From Thermoflexibacter ruber (GTDB lineage Bacteria > Bacteroidota > Bacteroidia > Cytophagales > Thermoflexibacteraceae): a stretch of 64,000 nt of DNA. Below are positions 17,754-26,487 of this stretch, one piece after another. Position 1 is the first letter of the stretch. Each line of letters begins with the position of its first letter. The DNA lies in contig NZ_FONY01000003.1 in assembly GCF_900113045.1 (NCBI RefSeq), positions 1-64,000 on the forward strand, written 5' to 3'. The notes below the pieces were generated by a model. That model was given only the letters and a program-made list of their open reading frames with translations. It did no database searches and was not told the origin of the DNA. A program made the translations under genes and the position numbers.

Positions 17754-20251
17754 GAGTTCTTCCCTTTAACAATTCTCCTCGCCCACAAACTGACCGCCAG
17801 CGTAGCAAAACTCACTACGGTAATAGAACTCAAAGGCATCAAAATCGCTGAGATGACGGGCGTAAACAGCCCTTGCACAGCAAAACTTAGCCCTACTATG
17901 TTGTAAGCCAGCGAGATAGCAAAACTCCAATTCACAACTTGCTTGCCTGCTTTGGCAATTTGCAAAAATTGGGGAAGTTGGGTAAAAACACTTGCCTCTA
18001 AAATGCCGTCAGAAGCTGGCGAAAAAGAAGCTACGTCCTCGGCTAAGGCAATTCCTACATTGCTTTGCTTCAAAGCCCCTGCATCGTTCAGCCCATCGCC
18101 TATCATCATGACGTTTTTTCCTTTAACTTGCAAGTCTTTGATAAAGTTGAGCTTATCTTGGGGGGTTTGTTTGAAGGTCAAGTTCTTTTTATCAAAAATT
18201 TTGCTAAGGCGTTCTTTTTCTTGTTCATTGTCGCCTGAAAGCACCAAAAGTTCGTACTTATTTTCTAAGGAATTGAGCATTTTTTCTAAGCCTTTGCGGT
18301 ACTCATTGCTAATCAGGAATTTACCTTTGTAATCTCCATTGATTGCCAAATGCACGACAGCAGAAGCCTCTGTACTTTTATCTTCTTTTTCATCTTTTAC
18401 ATAGGCAGAAATAAAACTGTAAGAGCCTAATAATAAGTGATTTCCTTCTATCTCCCCCTCTATTCCCTTGCCAATATATTCTCTAAAATTAGCAATAGCA
18501 AACGTTTGATTTTTTTCCGGTAGGTTCATTTTTGCCAATGCCTTGCTCAAAGGGTGAGTAGAGTTCTTGGCTACATGCTGCACCATAGCTAACTCTTTGT
18601 CTGTAAGTAATTTACCTTCATATTTTACTTGGGTTTTGTGCGTATCGGTAATTGTTCCAGTCTTGTCAAAAACAATGGTGTCTATGTTCGCCAAACTTTC
18701 TACGGCATCGGTACTTTTAAGGTACAATTTGTACTTTCCTAAGATTCTCAAGGTATTTCCCAAAGCAAAAGGAGCGGACAAAGCCAAAGCACAAGGGCAA
18801 GCGACAATCAGCACAGAGGTAAAAACTTTGAGGGCAGTCGAGGTATCTCCCTGCCAAAGCCAGTAAGCTGTAGCCGTAATAGCTACTAATAATAGATTGA
18901 TAGTGAATCTTTTGCTAAATTGGTCGGTGATTCTTGTAATTTTAGAATTATTTTGTTTTTTAAAAATATCGTTGTTCCAAAGTTGTGTAAGATAGCTTTG
19001 CGAAAAAGGCTTCATCACCTCTAACTCTATCGTTCCCCCGATTTGCCTACCCCCCGCATAAATCATTTCTCCACTCACTTTTTCCACAGGCACTGCCTCT
19101 CCCGTTACAAAACTATAATCTATCAAAGCCTTTCCCGAAGCATCATTAATTTGTAACAAAATAGAATCCGAAGGAATAAGCTCCTGATTATGAATCACTA
19201 TTCTATCGCCTACTTTGAGTTCTTTGACGGGTACATATTTTTCTGAATCTTGATTTTTGACCAACACAGAAACAGGGAAATAAGACAAATGGTCGCGCTC
19301 AAAAGAAAGCGATTGATAGGTTTTTTGCTGAAAAAGTCGTCCTAAGAGCAAAAAGAAAATTAAGCCAGCCAAAGAATCAAAATAACCCGCACCTGTACCC
19401 GTAAAAACTTCGTATGTGCTTACAAACAAAAGCACTATCATTCCCAAAGCAATCGGCACTTCTATATTGAGATGCTTTTGGCGGAATGCAGTCAGGGCAG
19501 ATTGCAAATAATACATCCCACTGTAAAAAGCCACAGGGAGAGCCAGTATAAAATTTAGATAACCAAATAGTTTGCGAAAATTAGTTTCTATATAATCTGA
19601 AAAAGATAGGTACTCAGGCAGACTCAAGAGCATGATATTGCCAAAGCAGAAAAATGCTACGCCTAACTTATAGTACATTTGTCGGTAGGCTTTTTTATCT
19701 TGTTGGATTTCTTTTTGCTTGTTGCTTTCTTTTTTCTCTAAGCTATCCAGACGTATCAAGGGTGTATAGCCAATAGAAGTCAGCAAATCAGCCACTTGCC
19801 TTAGACTAATGCCTTCATGTTTGAAAGTAACACTGACCTCCTTACGCAAGAAGTTCACCCTTGAGTTTAAAATATTTTCATCTAATTTATGTAAGTTTTC
19901 TAATAGCCAGATACAAGCGCTGCAATGAATGGCAGGTATATAGAAAGTCATCTTACTAATACCCCCATCGGAAAAATCCAATAATTTGAAAGCAATAGCT
20001 TGGTCATCTAAAAAGGCAAATTGGGTGGAGGTAGGCAAGTCTTTGAGGCTTCGCCCTGCAGTTTTATCGGCTAAATTGTAGTAACTGCAAAGATTGTTTT
20101 CCTCTAAAATCTCATAAACGGTCTTACATCCTTGACAGCAGAATTGTTTTTCTTCTATTTTCAGGGCTTCGTTGGGTTCACATTCTTCTCCGCAGTGATA
20201 GCAAGCCAAATGTTGCTCTATGAGCGGCACATCAGTGATAATTTCGGGCAT
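17750..20251 (-). CDS. ccoI: Copper-type P1B ATPase, CcoI/FixI-like
   Basis: 833 residues from ATG 20251; the frame extends to a TTG at 20284, which is less likely. The N-terminus has the cysteine cluster typical of CcoI-like pumps (CYHCGEEC and FCCQGC), then an HMA-like domain with HCSACIW. Membrane helices follow, with the ion motif ACPCALALS, the phosphorylation site DKTGT and the hinge GDGLNDAGAL. Such pumps export Cu(I) to the periplasm, classically for assembly of cbb3 cytochrome oxidase. In Bacteroidota they usually sit with ccoS/ccoN; none is adjacent here, so a general copper-export role remains possible and the symbol is by family only. Confidence 0.88.
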   Translation of the reverse strand: MPEIITDVPLIEQHLACYHCGEECEPNEALKIEEKQFCCQGCKTVYEILEENNLCSYYNLADKTAGRSLKDLPTSTQFAFLDDQAIAFKLLDFSDGGISKMTFYIPAIHCSACIWLLENLHKLDENILNSRVNFLRKEVSVTFKHEGISLRQVADLLTSIGYTPLIRLDSLEKKESNKQKEIQQDKKAYRQMYYKLGVAFFCFGNIMLLSLPEYLSFSDYIETNFRKLFGYLNFILALPVAFYSGMYYLQSALTAFRQKHLNIEVPIALGMIVLLFVSTYEVFTGTGAGYFDSLAGLIFFLLLGRLFQQKTYQSLSFERDHLSYFPVSVLVKNQDSEKYVPVKELKVGDRIVIHNQELIPSDSILLQINDASGKALIDYSFVTGEAVPVEKVSGEMIYAGGRQIGGTIELEVMKPFSQSYLTQLWNNDIFKKQNNSKITRITDQFSKRFTINLLLVAITATAYWLWQGDTSTALKVFTSVLIVACPCALALSAPFALGNTLRILGKYKLYLKSTDAVESLANIDTIVFDKTGTITDTHKTQVKYEGKLLTDKELAMVQHVAKNSTHPLSKALAKMNLPEKNQTFAIANFREYIGKGIEGEIEGNHLLLGSYSFISAYVKDEKEDKSTEASAVVHLAINGDYKGKFLISNEYRKGLEKMLNSLENKYELLVLSGDNEQEKERLSKIFDKKNLTFKQTPQDKLNFIKDLQVKGKNVMMIGDGLNDAGALKQSNVGIALAEDVASFSPASDGILEASVFTQLPQFLQIAKAGKQVVNWSFAISLAYNIVGLSFAVQGLFTPVISAILMPLSSITVVSFATLAVSLWARRIVKGKNS

Positions 20252-20350
20252 AATGACAAAATGATAAGTTGTAATTTTTCTCAAAATTGGGGGAAAGAGG
20301 AAAGAAAAAAAATGACTTAAATCATTTTGCCTGTGAAGAATGAAATTTTT

Positions 20351-21697
20351 TTATTTGACCTGTACCCAAATACCATGTTTGGGTTTGAGAGTAATCATAG
20401 CCTCTTCTGTTATTACTTGTTTATCAACTAATTCAAAATCAAATTTCTGAAGAATCATGGTTAAAGCAAGCGTCATCTCCAGCATTGCAAAGTTATTGCC
20501 TATACAAAATCTGGGACCTCCACCAAAAGGAAAATGTGCAAACTTATGTCTTGTTTTTACTAATTCACTCTCAAAGCGTTCAGGATAAAAGCTTTGAGGA
20601 TTTTCCCAAAGGTCAGGGTGTCTATGAATGACCCAAGTAGGCATGATAGTTTGTGTTCGTTTAGGAATAAAGTATCCGTCTATCTCGTCGTCTTCTTTGG
20701 CTTGCCTACCTACTATCCAAGCGGGCGGATAAAGCCTAAGGGTTTCTTGAATGACTTGGTTAGTATAAGTAAGTTTTTGAATATCTGTAAATTGAGGGCT
20801 ATTGCATTGAAGTACGCCTTGGATTTCTTTTTTTAATTTTTCTTTTTTTTCAGGATTGGTTGCAAGCAAGAAAATAGCCCAAGCGAGAGCATTGGAGGAG
20901 GTTTCTGAACCTGCGGCAAAAAGTGTAATCACTTCATCTCTTAGTTGCAAATTGTCCATACTTTCTCCTGTTTCCTCATCTTTTGCCTCCAAAAGTAACT
21001 GTAATAAATCATTGTAGCGGTCAGTCTGTGTTTTTCGCCTGTTTTCTATTAGGTAATAGATGATTTTATCAAACGCTCTTTGATTTTTTCTAAAAAACAG
21101 ATTATTAGGCGTAGGAAACCACCCCACAAACCTACTAAATGGGGATTTTATCATGTTAGAGATAGATAGATTTAGATTGTTGATGCAATCTATCACCTTG
21201 TCTTTAAAGCCAGAAATATCAGAACTAAAAAGTGCCTTAGCAGCAATATCAGAGGTAAGTCGCATCATCTCATCTGCTATATCAAAAGCTTTTCCTTGAG
21301 CTTTGTAAGTTTCCATTCTTAGCAACGACTCCTCAATAGAATCAGTCATGATTTGTGCCAAAGCAGTCAGCCGCTCTCTATGAAAAGCGGGTTGGGCTAT
21401 CCTTCTTTGTCTTAGCCAAAAATCTCCTTCACTTGTTACTAAGCCGTTTCCTAAGGCTCGTTTCAGAAAGCCATACGCAAAACTTTTCGTGTAATTTTTT
21501 GCATTATCTATTAGCAAGTGCTTGACATATTCAGGTTTACAAAAGACAAACATTCTTAAAAATGGGGAGAGGTTAGACTCATACACATCTCCATATTTTT
21601 GCCGATTTTTTTCAAAGAAAGCAAGCGGATTGCGAGCAAAAACCAGCATATTTCTGGTAATTAGGTTCTCAACAGGGACTTGGGGAATGGGTTTCAT
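20351..21697 (-). CDS. Cytochrome P450
   Basis: 448 residues, complete. The I-helix oxygen-binding motif AAGSETSS, the K-helix ETLR, and the haem loop FPFGGGPRFCIG with axial Cys398 are all present. The overall pattern resembles the bacterial P450s related to CYP102/CYP4-type fatty-acid or CYP175-type carotenoid hydroxylases, but the substrate cannot be read from sequence. No membrane anchor, so it is soluble and needs separate ferredoxin or flavodoxin partners; none is next to it. It is monocistronic, with 66 bp to the P-type ATPase downstream. Confidence 0.93.
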   Translation of the reverse strand: MKPIPQVPVENLITRNMLVFARNPLAFFEKNRQKYGDVYESNLSPFLRMFVFCKPEYVKHLLIDNAKNYTKSFAYGFLKRALGNGLVTSEGDFWLRQRRIAQPAFHRERLTALAQIMTDSIEESLLRMETYKAQGKAFDIADEMMRLTSDIAAKALFSSDISGFKDKVIDCINNLNLSISNMIKSPFSRFVGWFPTPNNLFFRKNQRAFDKIIYYLIENRRKTQTDRYNDLLQLLLEAKDEETGESMDNLQLRDEVITLFAAGSETSSNALAWAIFLLATNPEKKEKLKKEIQGVLQCNSPQFTDIQKLTYTNQVIQETLRLYPPAWIVGRQAKEDDEIDGYFIPKRTQTIMPTWVIHRHPDLWENPQSFYPERFESELVKTRHKFAHFPFGGGPRFCIGNNFAMLEMTLALTMILQKFDFELVDKQVITEEAMITLKPKHGIWVQVK

Positions 21698-21765
21698 AGT
21701 ATAGTAGCACTTTGATTTACGAAGATATAAAAACGCTACAGAAGATATAGTAAGTAATTCAATAA

Positions 21766-22012
21766 AAAATCAATAGAGTTTTTACTTACTTATAATCAGC
21801 AGGTTAATTGAATAACTTTTTTGCATAATAACTTTAGAACACAGATTTTACAGATGATACGGATTTTCACTGATAAATTACCCCAAAATCTGTGTTTTAT
21901 CAGTAAAATCAGTATTATCTGTGTTCCATAAATAGTTAATAACAATTTAGATAAATTAATCATCTAAGTCTTAAAAAGTAATCTATTGAAAATCAAATAG
22001 TAAAAAGTCTAT
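21766..22012. repeat. Dispersed repeat, copy A (inverted relative to copy B at 43.6 kb)
   Basis: About 245 bp that reappears, reverse-complemented, at about 43636-43882. Shared landmarks include TTACTTACTTATAATCAG, TTTTTTGCATAATAACTTT, TTTATCAGTAAAATCAGTA and AGTAATCTATTG. The core has opposing near-copies of a (GATTTTAC/GTAAAATC)-type sequence and can fold. No coding capacity. It fills most of the gap between the P450 and imelysin genes. Confidence 0.7.
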
Positions 22013-22044
22013 TGTAAGAAAACAAAAGTTTACCTTTACAAAAA

Positions 22045-22075
22045 TTTGCTAACATTAAAAAAACATTTACTTTTG
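22045..22075 (+). promoter_or_regulatory. Promoter of the imelysin gene
   Basis: TTTG (22045-22048), 19 nt, then TACTTTTG (22068-22075): an exact match to the Bacteroidota -33/-7 arrangement. Start near 22082, about 37 nt ahead of ATG 22119. Confidence 0.65.
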
Positions 22076-22118
22076 CATCTATTTAGAATTAGTCTAAACA
22101 AACTTGATAACTAAAATA

Positions 22119-23258
22119 ATGCAGAAAATAAAATACATCTTCTTTCTTCTTTTTATACTTTTTGCTTGTAGTGATAACGCTAAGCAAATCAACAACTTAA
22201 AAGCAGAAGTGGTACGTGATTATGCCCAAATAGCTTACCTGAATTATCAAGATGCTTACCAACATACTTTAGCATTGAAAATAGCAATTGATTCTTTCGT
22301 CTTTTCTCCTTCTGACGATTTGTTCCAAAAAACCAAACAAGCATGGTTAGCAGCAAGAAAAGTATATTCGCAAACAGAGGTATTTCGCTTCTATGGCAGT
22401 CCCATAGACCACCCACAGCATAACTTAGAACCACAAATCAATGCTTGGCCACTTGACGAAAGCTATATAGATTATGTCGAAGATAATCTTAGTAGCGGCA
22501 TCATTAATGACCTCAGTATCAACTTAGACAAAGCTACCCTAAGAGCCAAGAATGAACAAGACGGAGTCGAGGAGAATGTAAGTATTGGTTATCATGCGAT
22601 TGAGTTTTTACTCTGGGGGCAGGATTTGTATGAGGAGAGTGCAGGAAAAAGAAGTTTTACTGACTATACTACAGCAAAAAATGCAGACCGCAGAAAAAAA
22701 TATTTACAACTTTGTGCAGAATTGTTAGTAGAAGATTTGGCAAAAGTCATTAAACAATGGAATCCTGATGAAAAAGACAACTATAGGAGTGAATTTGTCA
22801 AAGATGTAGATACTTCATTAGCCAAAATATTGACAGGTTGGGGTAGCCTAAGTCGAGCCGAGTTAGGTGGGGAACGCATGAGAGTAGCCTTAGTTAATCA
22901 CGACCAAGAAGACGAACATTCTTGCTTTAGTGATAATACCCACAATGACGTTATTGCCAATATTCAAGGTATGGTAAATATTTACGAAGGAAGGTATAGC
23001 AATTTTCAAGGCAAAGGATTAGCTGATTTGCTGACCGTCTTAGACAAAAATTTGGCGGAGAAGATGAGAGAAAACTTAGCTCATTCGCTCCAGTGCGCCA
23101 GAACTATACAGCCTCCTTTTGATATGGAAATAAGTGCTAAAAATCCTCAGGGAAATGAACGTATTTTAAAAACTATTCAAGCCTTAGATGAGCAGACCCA
23201 AACTATAGAAGAAATAGCTAAACTCCTTGGGCTAAGCATCAATACTAAAGGGACATAG
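22119..23258 (+). CDS. Imelysin-family (M75/IrpA-like) lipoprotein
   Basis: 379 residues from ATG 22119; the TTG at 22104 adds five residues and is less likely given the promoter. The signal peptide ends in LFAC, lipid on Cys17. The imelysin signature GYHAIEFLLWGQD (157-169) provides the conserved GxHxxE, and the second half repeats the four-helix fold (SRAELGGERMRVAL). Family members are periplasmic or surface proteins linked to iron uptake; proteolysis is doubtful. The usual Bacteroidota neighbours (a second imelysin-like lipoprotein, di-haem peroxidase, TonB receptor) are absent. I did not identify a Fur box. Confidence 0.85.
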   Translation: MQKIKYIFFLLFILFACSDNAKQINNLKAEVVRDYAQIAYLNYQDAYQHTLALKIAIDSFVFSPSDDLFQKTKQAWLAARKVYSQTEVFRFYGSPIDHPQHNLEPQINAWPLDESYIDYVEDNLSSGIINDLSINLDKATLRAKNEQDGVEENVSIGYHAIEFLLWGQDLYEESAGKRSFTDYTTAKNADRRKKYLQLCAELLVEDLAKVIKQWNPDEKDNYRSEFVKDVDTSLAKILTGWGSLSRAELGGERMRVALVNHDQEDEHSCFSDNTHNDVIANIQGMVNIYEGRYSNFQGKGLADLLTVLDKNLAEKMRENLAHSLQCARTIQPPFDMEISAKNPQGNERILKTIQALDEQTQTIEEIAKLLGLSINTKGT

Positions 23259-23284
23259 CACTTAGTCAGGAGGTCAAAATTGGG

Positions 23285-23947
23285 CTAAAAAACATAGCAC
23301 TTAGTACAAAATTCATCAAAATACATATTGAATTCGTCTTCCTTGGCATCGGGCAAAGTAATATCGTGTACCGTAGAAATACCTCTCTTGTAACGCACTA
23401 AGTTAGACAAGGGAGAGTAAAATAACTGCATACCTCCTATGCCTGCTAACTTAGTAAGATGCTTGTACTCTATGCTTTGGTCTTGTTTATTGATAACACC
23501 ATACACTTCCAAAGGAGTTGTTTTATCTTTAAGTATTTCAGGTAGCGTTTCCAAAAAAGTAGTCGTAGCGTTGATGTCAAGTACACTTGCTACTACAGGC
23601 ACTATTAGTACATCTGAGCGCAAAATACTGTGGTAAATTTCTGTATCTGTAATGCGTCCGGGAGGCAAGTCCATGAAAATCAAGTCGTATTTGCTTTTAG
23701 CAATGGTAAGTACTTTCTCAAAATTCTCATCGGGCTTGGGCTGATTCCAATTAAAAGCAAATACATCGTAAGAGTTTTTGTTATTTTCTTGCACATAAAT
23801 TTGCTTTACAGAACGCTGTGGGTCAGAATCAATTACTAAGAGTTTCTTGTGAGTACGGTTATGTACTGCCGCTGCCGTTAGCATCAGCAGTGTAGTTTTT
23901 CCTGAGCCACCTTTGAGCGTTACAAAAGAAATCACTTTGGTTGCCAT
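23285..23947 (-). CDS. Orphan ParA/MinD-like ATPase
   Basis: 220 residues. The deviant Walker A KGGSGKTT (12-19) with signature Lys12, the A' segment VIDSDPQ (Asp40, Asp42) and Walker B LIFMDLPP (Asp93) are all intact. Such ATPases position DNA or protein cargo on the nucleoid. No parB or parS-like gene is next to it, so chromosomal parA is unlikely; small stand-alone members often locate other complexes. Two Cys near the C-terminus (CTKC) are unusual. A perfect palindrome about 40 nt upstream of the start may be an autoregulatory operator. Confidence 0.85.
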   Translation of the reverse strand: MATKVISFVTLKGGSGKTTLLMLTAAAVHNRTHKKLLVIDSDPQRSVKQIYVQENNKNSYDVFAFNWNQPKPDENFEKVLTIAKSKYDLIFMDLPPGRITDTEIYHSILRSDVLIVPVVASVLDINATTTFLETLPEILKDKTTPLEVYGVINKQDQSIEYKHLTKLAGIGGMQLFYSPLSNLVRYKRGISTVHDITLPDAKEDEFNMYFDEFCTKCYVF

Positions 23948-23984
23948 GTTGCTATGTAGTTGGTAATAGTTGGATACTATGTGC

Positions 23985-24001
23985 CAAAGCTGGTAGCTTT
24001 G
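23985..24001. promoter_or_regulatory. Palindrome upstream of the ParA-like gene
   Basis: CAAAGCT-ggt-AGCTTTG, a perfect 7-bp inverted repeat 38-54 bp before the start codon. It is suited to binding a dimer, for instance the ATPase's own repressor. No protein evidence. Confidence 0.35.
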
Positions 24002-24215
24002 TCAGTATAAAATTGTATGTATTGGATATTACTGCCTATAAAATAACTTACTAAACTTAGTCAATACAGAGGATTAAGATTCACTACAAAACGGTCATCT
24101 CCAAGAGATTATAAAGAACGACTATTTTTATTGAATTACCTTCTTTACAAATATATAAATATTTTTAATCAATAATAACATACATTCTCTAATTTTCAAA
24201 CACTATTACATGAAT

Positions 24216-25175
24216 CTATGCTTTAATTTGTGCTAATTTGTAAAGAGCCACCTCCTTATCTTTGTCTAACTGCACTTTCATTTCTTCTATGCTATTGAAC
24301 TTCATCTCTTGACGAAGTAAAGCAACTAACTCAACAGATAAGTTTTCCCCATAAATCATTTTATCAAAATCAAAAATATTGACTTCTATGGTTCTTTGTA
24401 AGTCCTCCCCTAGCGTTGTACGAGAGCCTATATATAACATTCCCTTGTAAATCAACTCATTATAAATCACTTTCACTGCATAAATACCATCTGCTGGAAT
24501 TAATTTGTGCTTCTCTGGAATAGCCATATTAGCAGTAGGGTAGTCAATAGTCCTTCCGATTTGATTCCCTTTGACTACCTGCCCTGAGAGCATGTACAAA
24601 TGTCCTAAATATTCATTTGCCATTTCTATTTTACCTTGAATAAGAGCATTACGAATCTTTGTACTACTAATTGCCACATTATCAATATCTTGTCGTGGTA
24701 TTTCTTCTATTTCAAAAGGATACAAGTGCTGATTTGCCCGTAAATACTCAAAACTTCCTTCCCTATTTTTGCCAAATCTATGGTCATAGCCTATGACTAA
24801 CTTTTTAGTATTGAGCTTATTAATCAGTATATTTTGAATAAAGTCTTTTGAGCTTGTCTGGGAAAATTCTTTGTCAAAAGGAATAACAAGCAAATGCTCT
24901 ACACCGTATTTTTCCATCAAGTTTATTTTTTCATCTAAGGTGGAAAGTAGAAATAAATTTGCTTGATCAGGAAACAGCACCAAACGCGGATGAGGGTGAT
25001 AAGTAATCACGACAGACTCAGCGTGCTTATGTTCTTTTTCTCTTAAAAGAGTTACTATTTCTCGAATGCGTTGGAGGATTTTTTGATGCCCGATATGCAC
25101 TCCGTCGAAAGTACCGCTTGTTACTACTGTGTGAGGAAGTTTACTTATATTTTCAAGTCCGTAATGTACTTGCAT
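24216..25175 (-). CDS. ribF: Bifunctional riboflavin kinase / FAD synthetase
   Basis: 319 residues, standard length. The N-terminal nucleotidyltransferase has SGTFDGVHIGH (20-30; HxGH histidines 27 and 30) and SSTKIR (170-175), which adenylylates FMN. The C-terminal flavokinase has GRTIDYPTANM with PTAN at 213-216 (Mg-ATP binding) and DGIYAVKV. It makes FMN and then FAD from riboflavin, cofactors for several flavoproteins in this window. Monocistronic here, with a -7 box TAATTTTG about 60 nt upstream. Confidence 0.95.
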   Translation of the reverse strand: MQVHYGLENISKLPHTVVTSGTFDGVHIGHQKILQRIREIVTLLREKEHKHAESVVITYHPHPRLVLFPDQANLFLLSTLDEKINLMEKYGVEHLLVIPFDKEFSQTSSKDFIQNILINKLNTKKLVIGYDHRFGKNREGSFEYLRANQHLYPFEIEEIPRQDIDNVAISSTKIRNALIQGKIEMANEYLGHLYMLSGQVVKGNQIGRTIDYPTANMAIPEKHKLIPADGIYAVKVIYNELIYKGMLYIGSRTTLGEDLQRTIEVNIFDFDKMIYGENLSVELVALLRQEMKFNSIEEMKVQLDKDKEVALYKLAQIKA

Positions 25176-25232
25176 TATATTTCAAATAGTTAATTTACAG
25201 TTAGATGAGTATCTCAATATTAGGTTATTCTA

Positions 25233-25240
25233 CAAAATTA
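25233..25240 (-). promoter_or_regulatory. -7 box of ribF
   Basis: TAATTTTG on the minus strand, about 60 nt before the ribF ATG. The -33 element is weak. Confidence 0.45.
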
Positions 25241-25309
25241 GAATAAGGAAGTGAAAAAGCTATTTATCAAGTAGATTAAATATTTGATTGGTTTTGAGCA
25301 TCAGGCTAA

Positions 25310-25343
25310 TAAAATAAAAAAGGTTTTAGCAAAGCCAAAACCC
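25310..25343 (-). terminator. Intrinsic terminator of unit B
   Basis: On the minus strand GGTTTTGGC-ttt-GCTAAAACC forms the stem, followed by TTTTTTATTTTATT. Confidence 0.7.
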
Positions 25344-25520
25344 TTAGTCGACTATCTAGTAAATATGAAAATGAAAAATCTTTATCTTTATTTGGAAAAA
25401 CTCTATTAACTCTTTTTAATCAAACTACACCTATATAACGTAAATGCTTGACAGAAGGTTTTAAATATTAGATGTTTTTTGTTAAAATTTAACATATTTT
25501 CAAAAAAAAGCATACTTTAT
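25310..25520 (-). ncRNA. Putative small RNA unit B
   Basis: Minus-strand unit of about 210 nt: -7 box TAAATTTG (25533-25526) with TTTC 19 nt upstream, no convincing ORF, a conserved 3' segment (TTTTCATTTTCATATTTAC), then an intrinsic terminator at 25343-25310. The conserved segment and the following CTAAGGG are shared with unit A next door. A 29-codon ORF exists inside but is not shared with unit A. Confidence 0.45.
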
Positions 25521-25525
25521 TGATG

Positions 25526-25556
25526 CAAATTTAATAAATATAACTCTATTTTGAAA
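25526..25556 (-). promoter_or_regulatory. Promoter of small RNA unit B
   Basis: TAAATTTG with TTTC 19 nt upstream on the minus strand. The -33 element has one mismatch. Confidence 0.4.
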
Positions 25557-25573
25557 ATATTTTAATGAAATTC

Positions 25574-25608
25574 TTTTTAAAAAGGGCTTTATCACAAATA
25601 AAGCCCTT
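25574..25608 (-). terminator. Intrinsic terminator of unit A
   Basis: AAGGGCTTTA and TAAAGCCCTT pair perfectly around a 7-nt loop, followed by TTTTT on the minus strand. Confidence 0.8.
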
Positions 25609-25770
25609 AGTCTAACATAGTAAATATGAAAATGAAAAGTCTCTATGGCTTCATCAATGAATCTTAGTCATCAATGTACTTTCATTATCAGCTTTTAATC
25701 ATCAACCTTTATTAATAAGTTCAGTCTATGCATTCAAACGACTCTTAGCTTTACCTACCTTACTAATTTA
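25574..25770 (-). ncRNA. Putative small RNA unit A
   Basis: Minus-strand unit of about 195 nt. It has a textbook promoter (TTTG, 19 nt, TAATTTTG; 25806-25776) and an intrinsic terminator. Inside there are only ORFs of 12 codons or fewer. The segment TTTTCATTTTCATATTTAC before the terminator is identical to that of unit B, while the rest of the two units differs. The segment is complementary to GTAAATATGAAAATG, the kind of sequence found around start codons. Confidence 0.5.
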
Positions 25771-25775
25771 TGCTA

Positions 25776-25806
25776 CAAAATTAGGGATAATTTATAAAGC
25801 CACAAA
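25776..25806 (-). promoter_or_regulatory. Promoter of small RNA unit A
   Basis: TTTG (25806-25803), 19 nt, TAATTTTG (25783-25776) on the minus strand: an exact consensus match with the same spacing as the imelysin promoter. Confidence 0.6.
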
Positions 25807-26036
25807 ACTGCTTATTTGCTTATTCAAATATAAGCCCAATATTTTATAATTATTTAACATTACAAAATTTGCATAAACAAATATACAAAACTAAGTATTG
25901 CAATATTTTTAATATGAAAATTGGCTTTAAATATAATTAGGGAGGCATAATAGCGTTCAAACATGCCTAAATAGCGTAGGTTCATTAACTTTGTCTTTGC
26001 TGAAAAGTAATTTTTATATAAAGTAGTTTTGATCGC

Positions 26037-26440
26037 AAAGTGTCAGAGATTTAACAATAAATTAATACCTGTTCCTTGAGCAGAAAGATACATGCGTAAA
26101 TATTTATATTCGAAATAAAATGATTTTTCAATCCATTTCTCTTGCTGAGAAAGGGACTTTGGTTCTCTGACACTTTTTCCAATGAACAATACTACATCTA
26201 ACTTTAAGCCCGTAGGGCTGTCATCTTGGTAGAAAAGAGCAAGCCCAACCCACCTACAGCAAGGTCGTAGGCGTGAAATATGCCACCGCTACGCGGTTTT
26301 ATTCATTATTTTCTACAAAAATAGTACACCTATGGTGTTAGTCTAAAAGTCCAATGCTTACCTAAGTTTTACACGGAAAGTGTCAGAGAACAGGGACTTT
26401 GGAGTAAAGAAAATTTCAAAACCACTTTTGATGGAGTATA
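26037..26440. mobile_element. MITE-like element, copy 2, with an extra half-repeat
   Basis: The full copy is about 26108-26440, with inner arms GTTCTCTGACACTTT (26162-26176) and its perfect complement at 26377-26391, and the same palindrome-rich core as the copy at 3929-4282. A solitary arm AAAGTGTCAGAGA lies just before it at 26037-26049, as if a further copy had been partly lost. A -7-like box TAACTTTG (25986-25993, plus strand) just upstream leads to no gene. Confidence 0.65.
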
Positions 26441-26487
26441 TTTTATAATAGTTACAATTTATGAACAGTAAAAAGAATAATAAGCCA

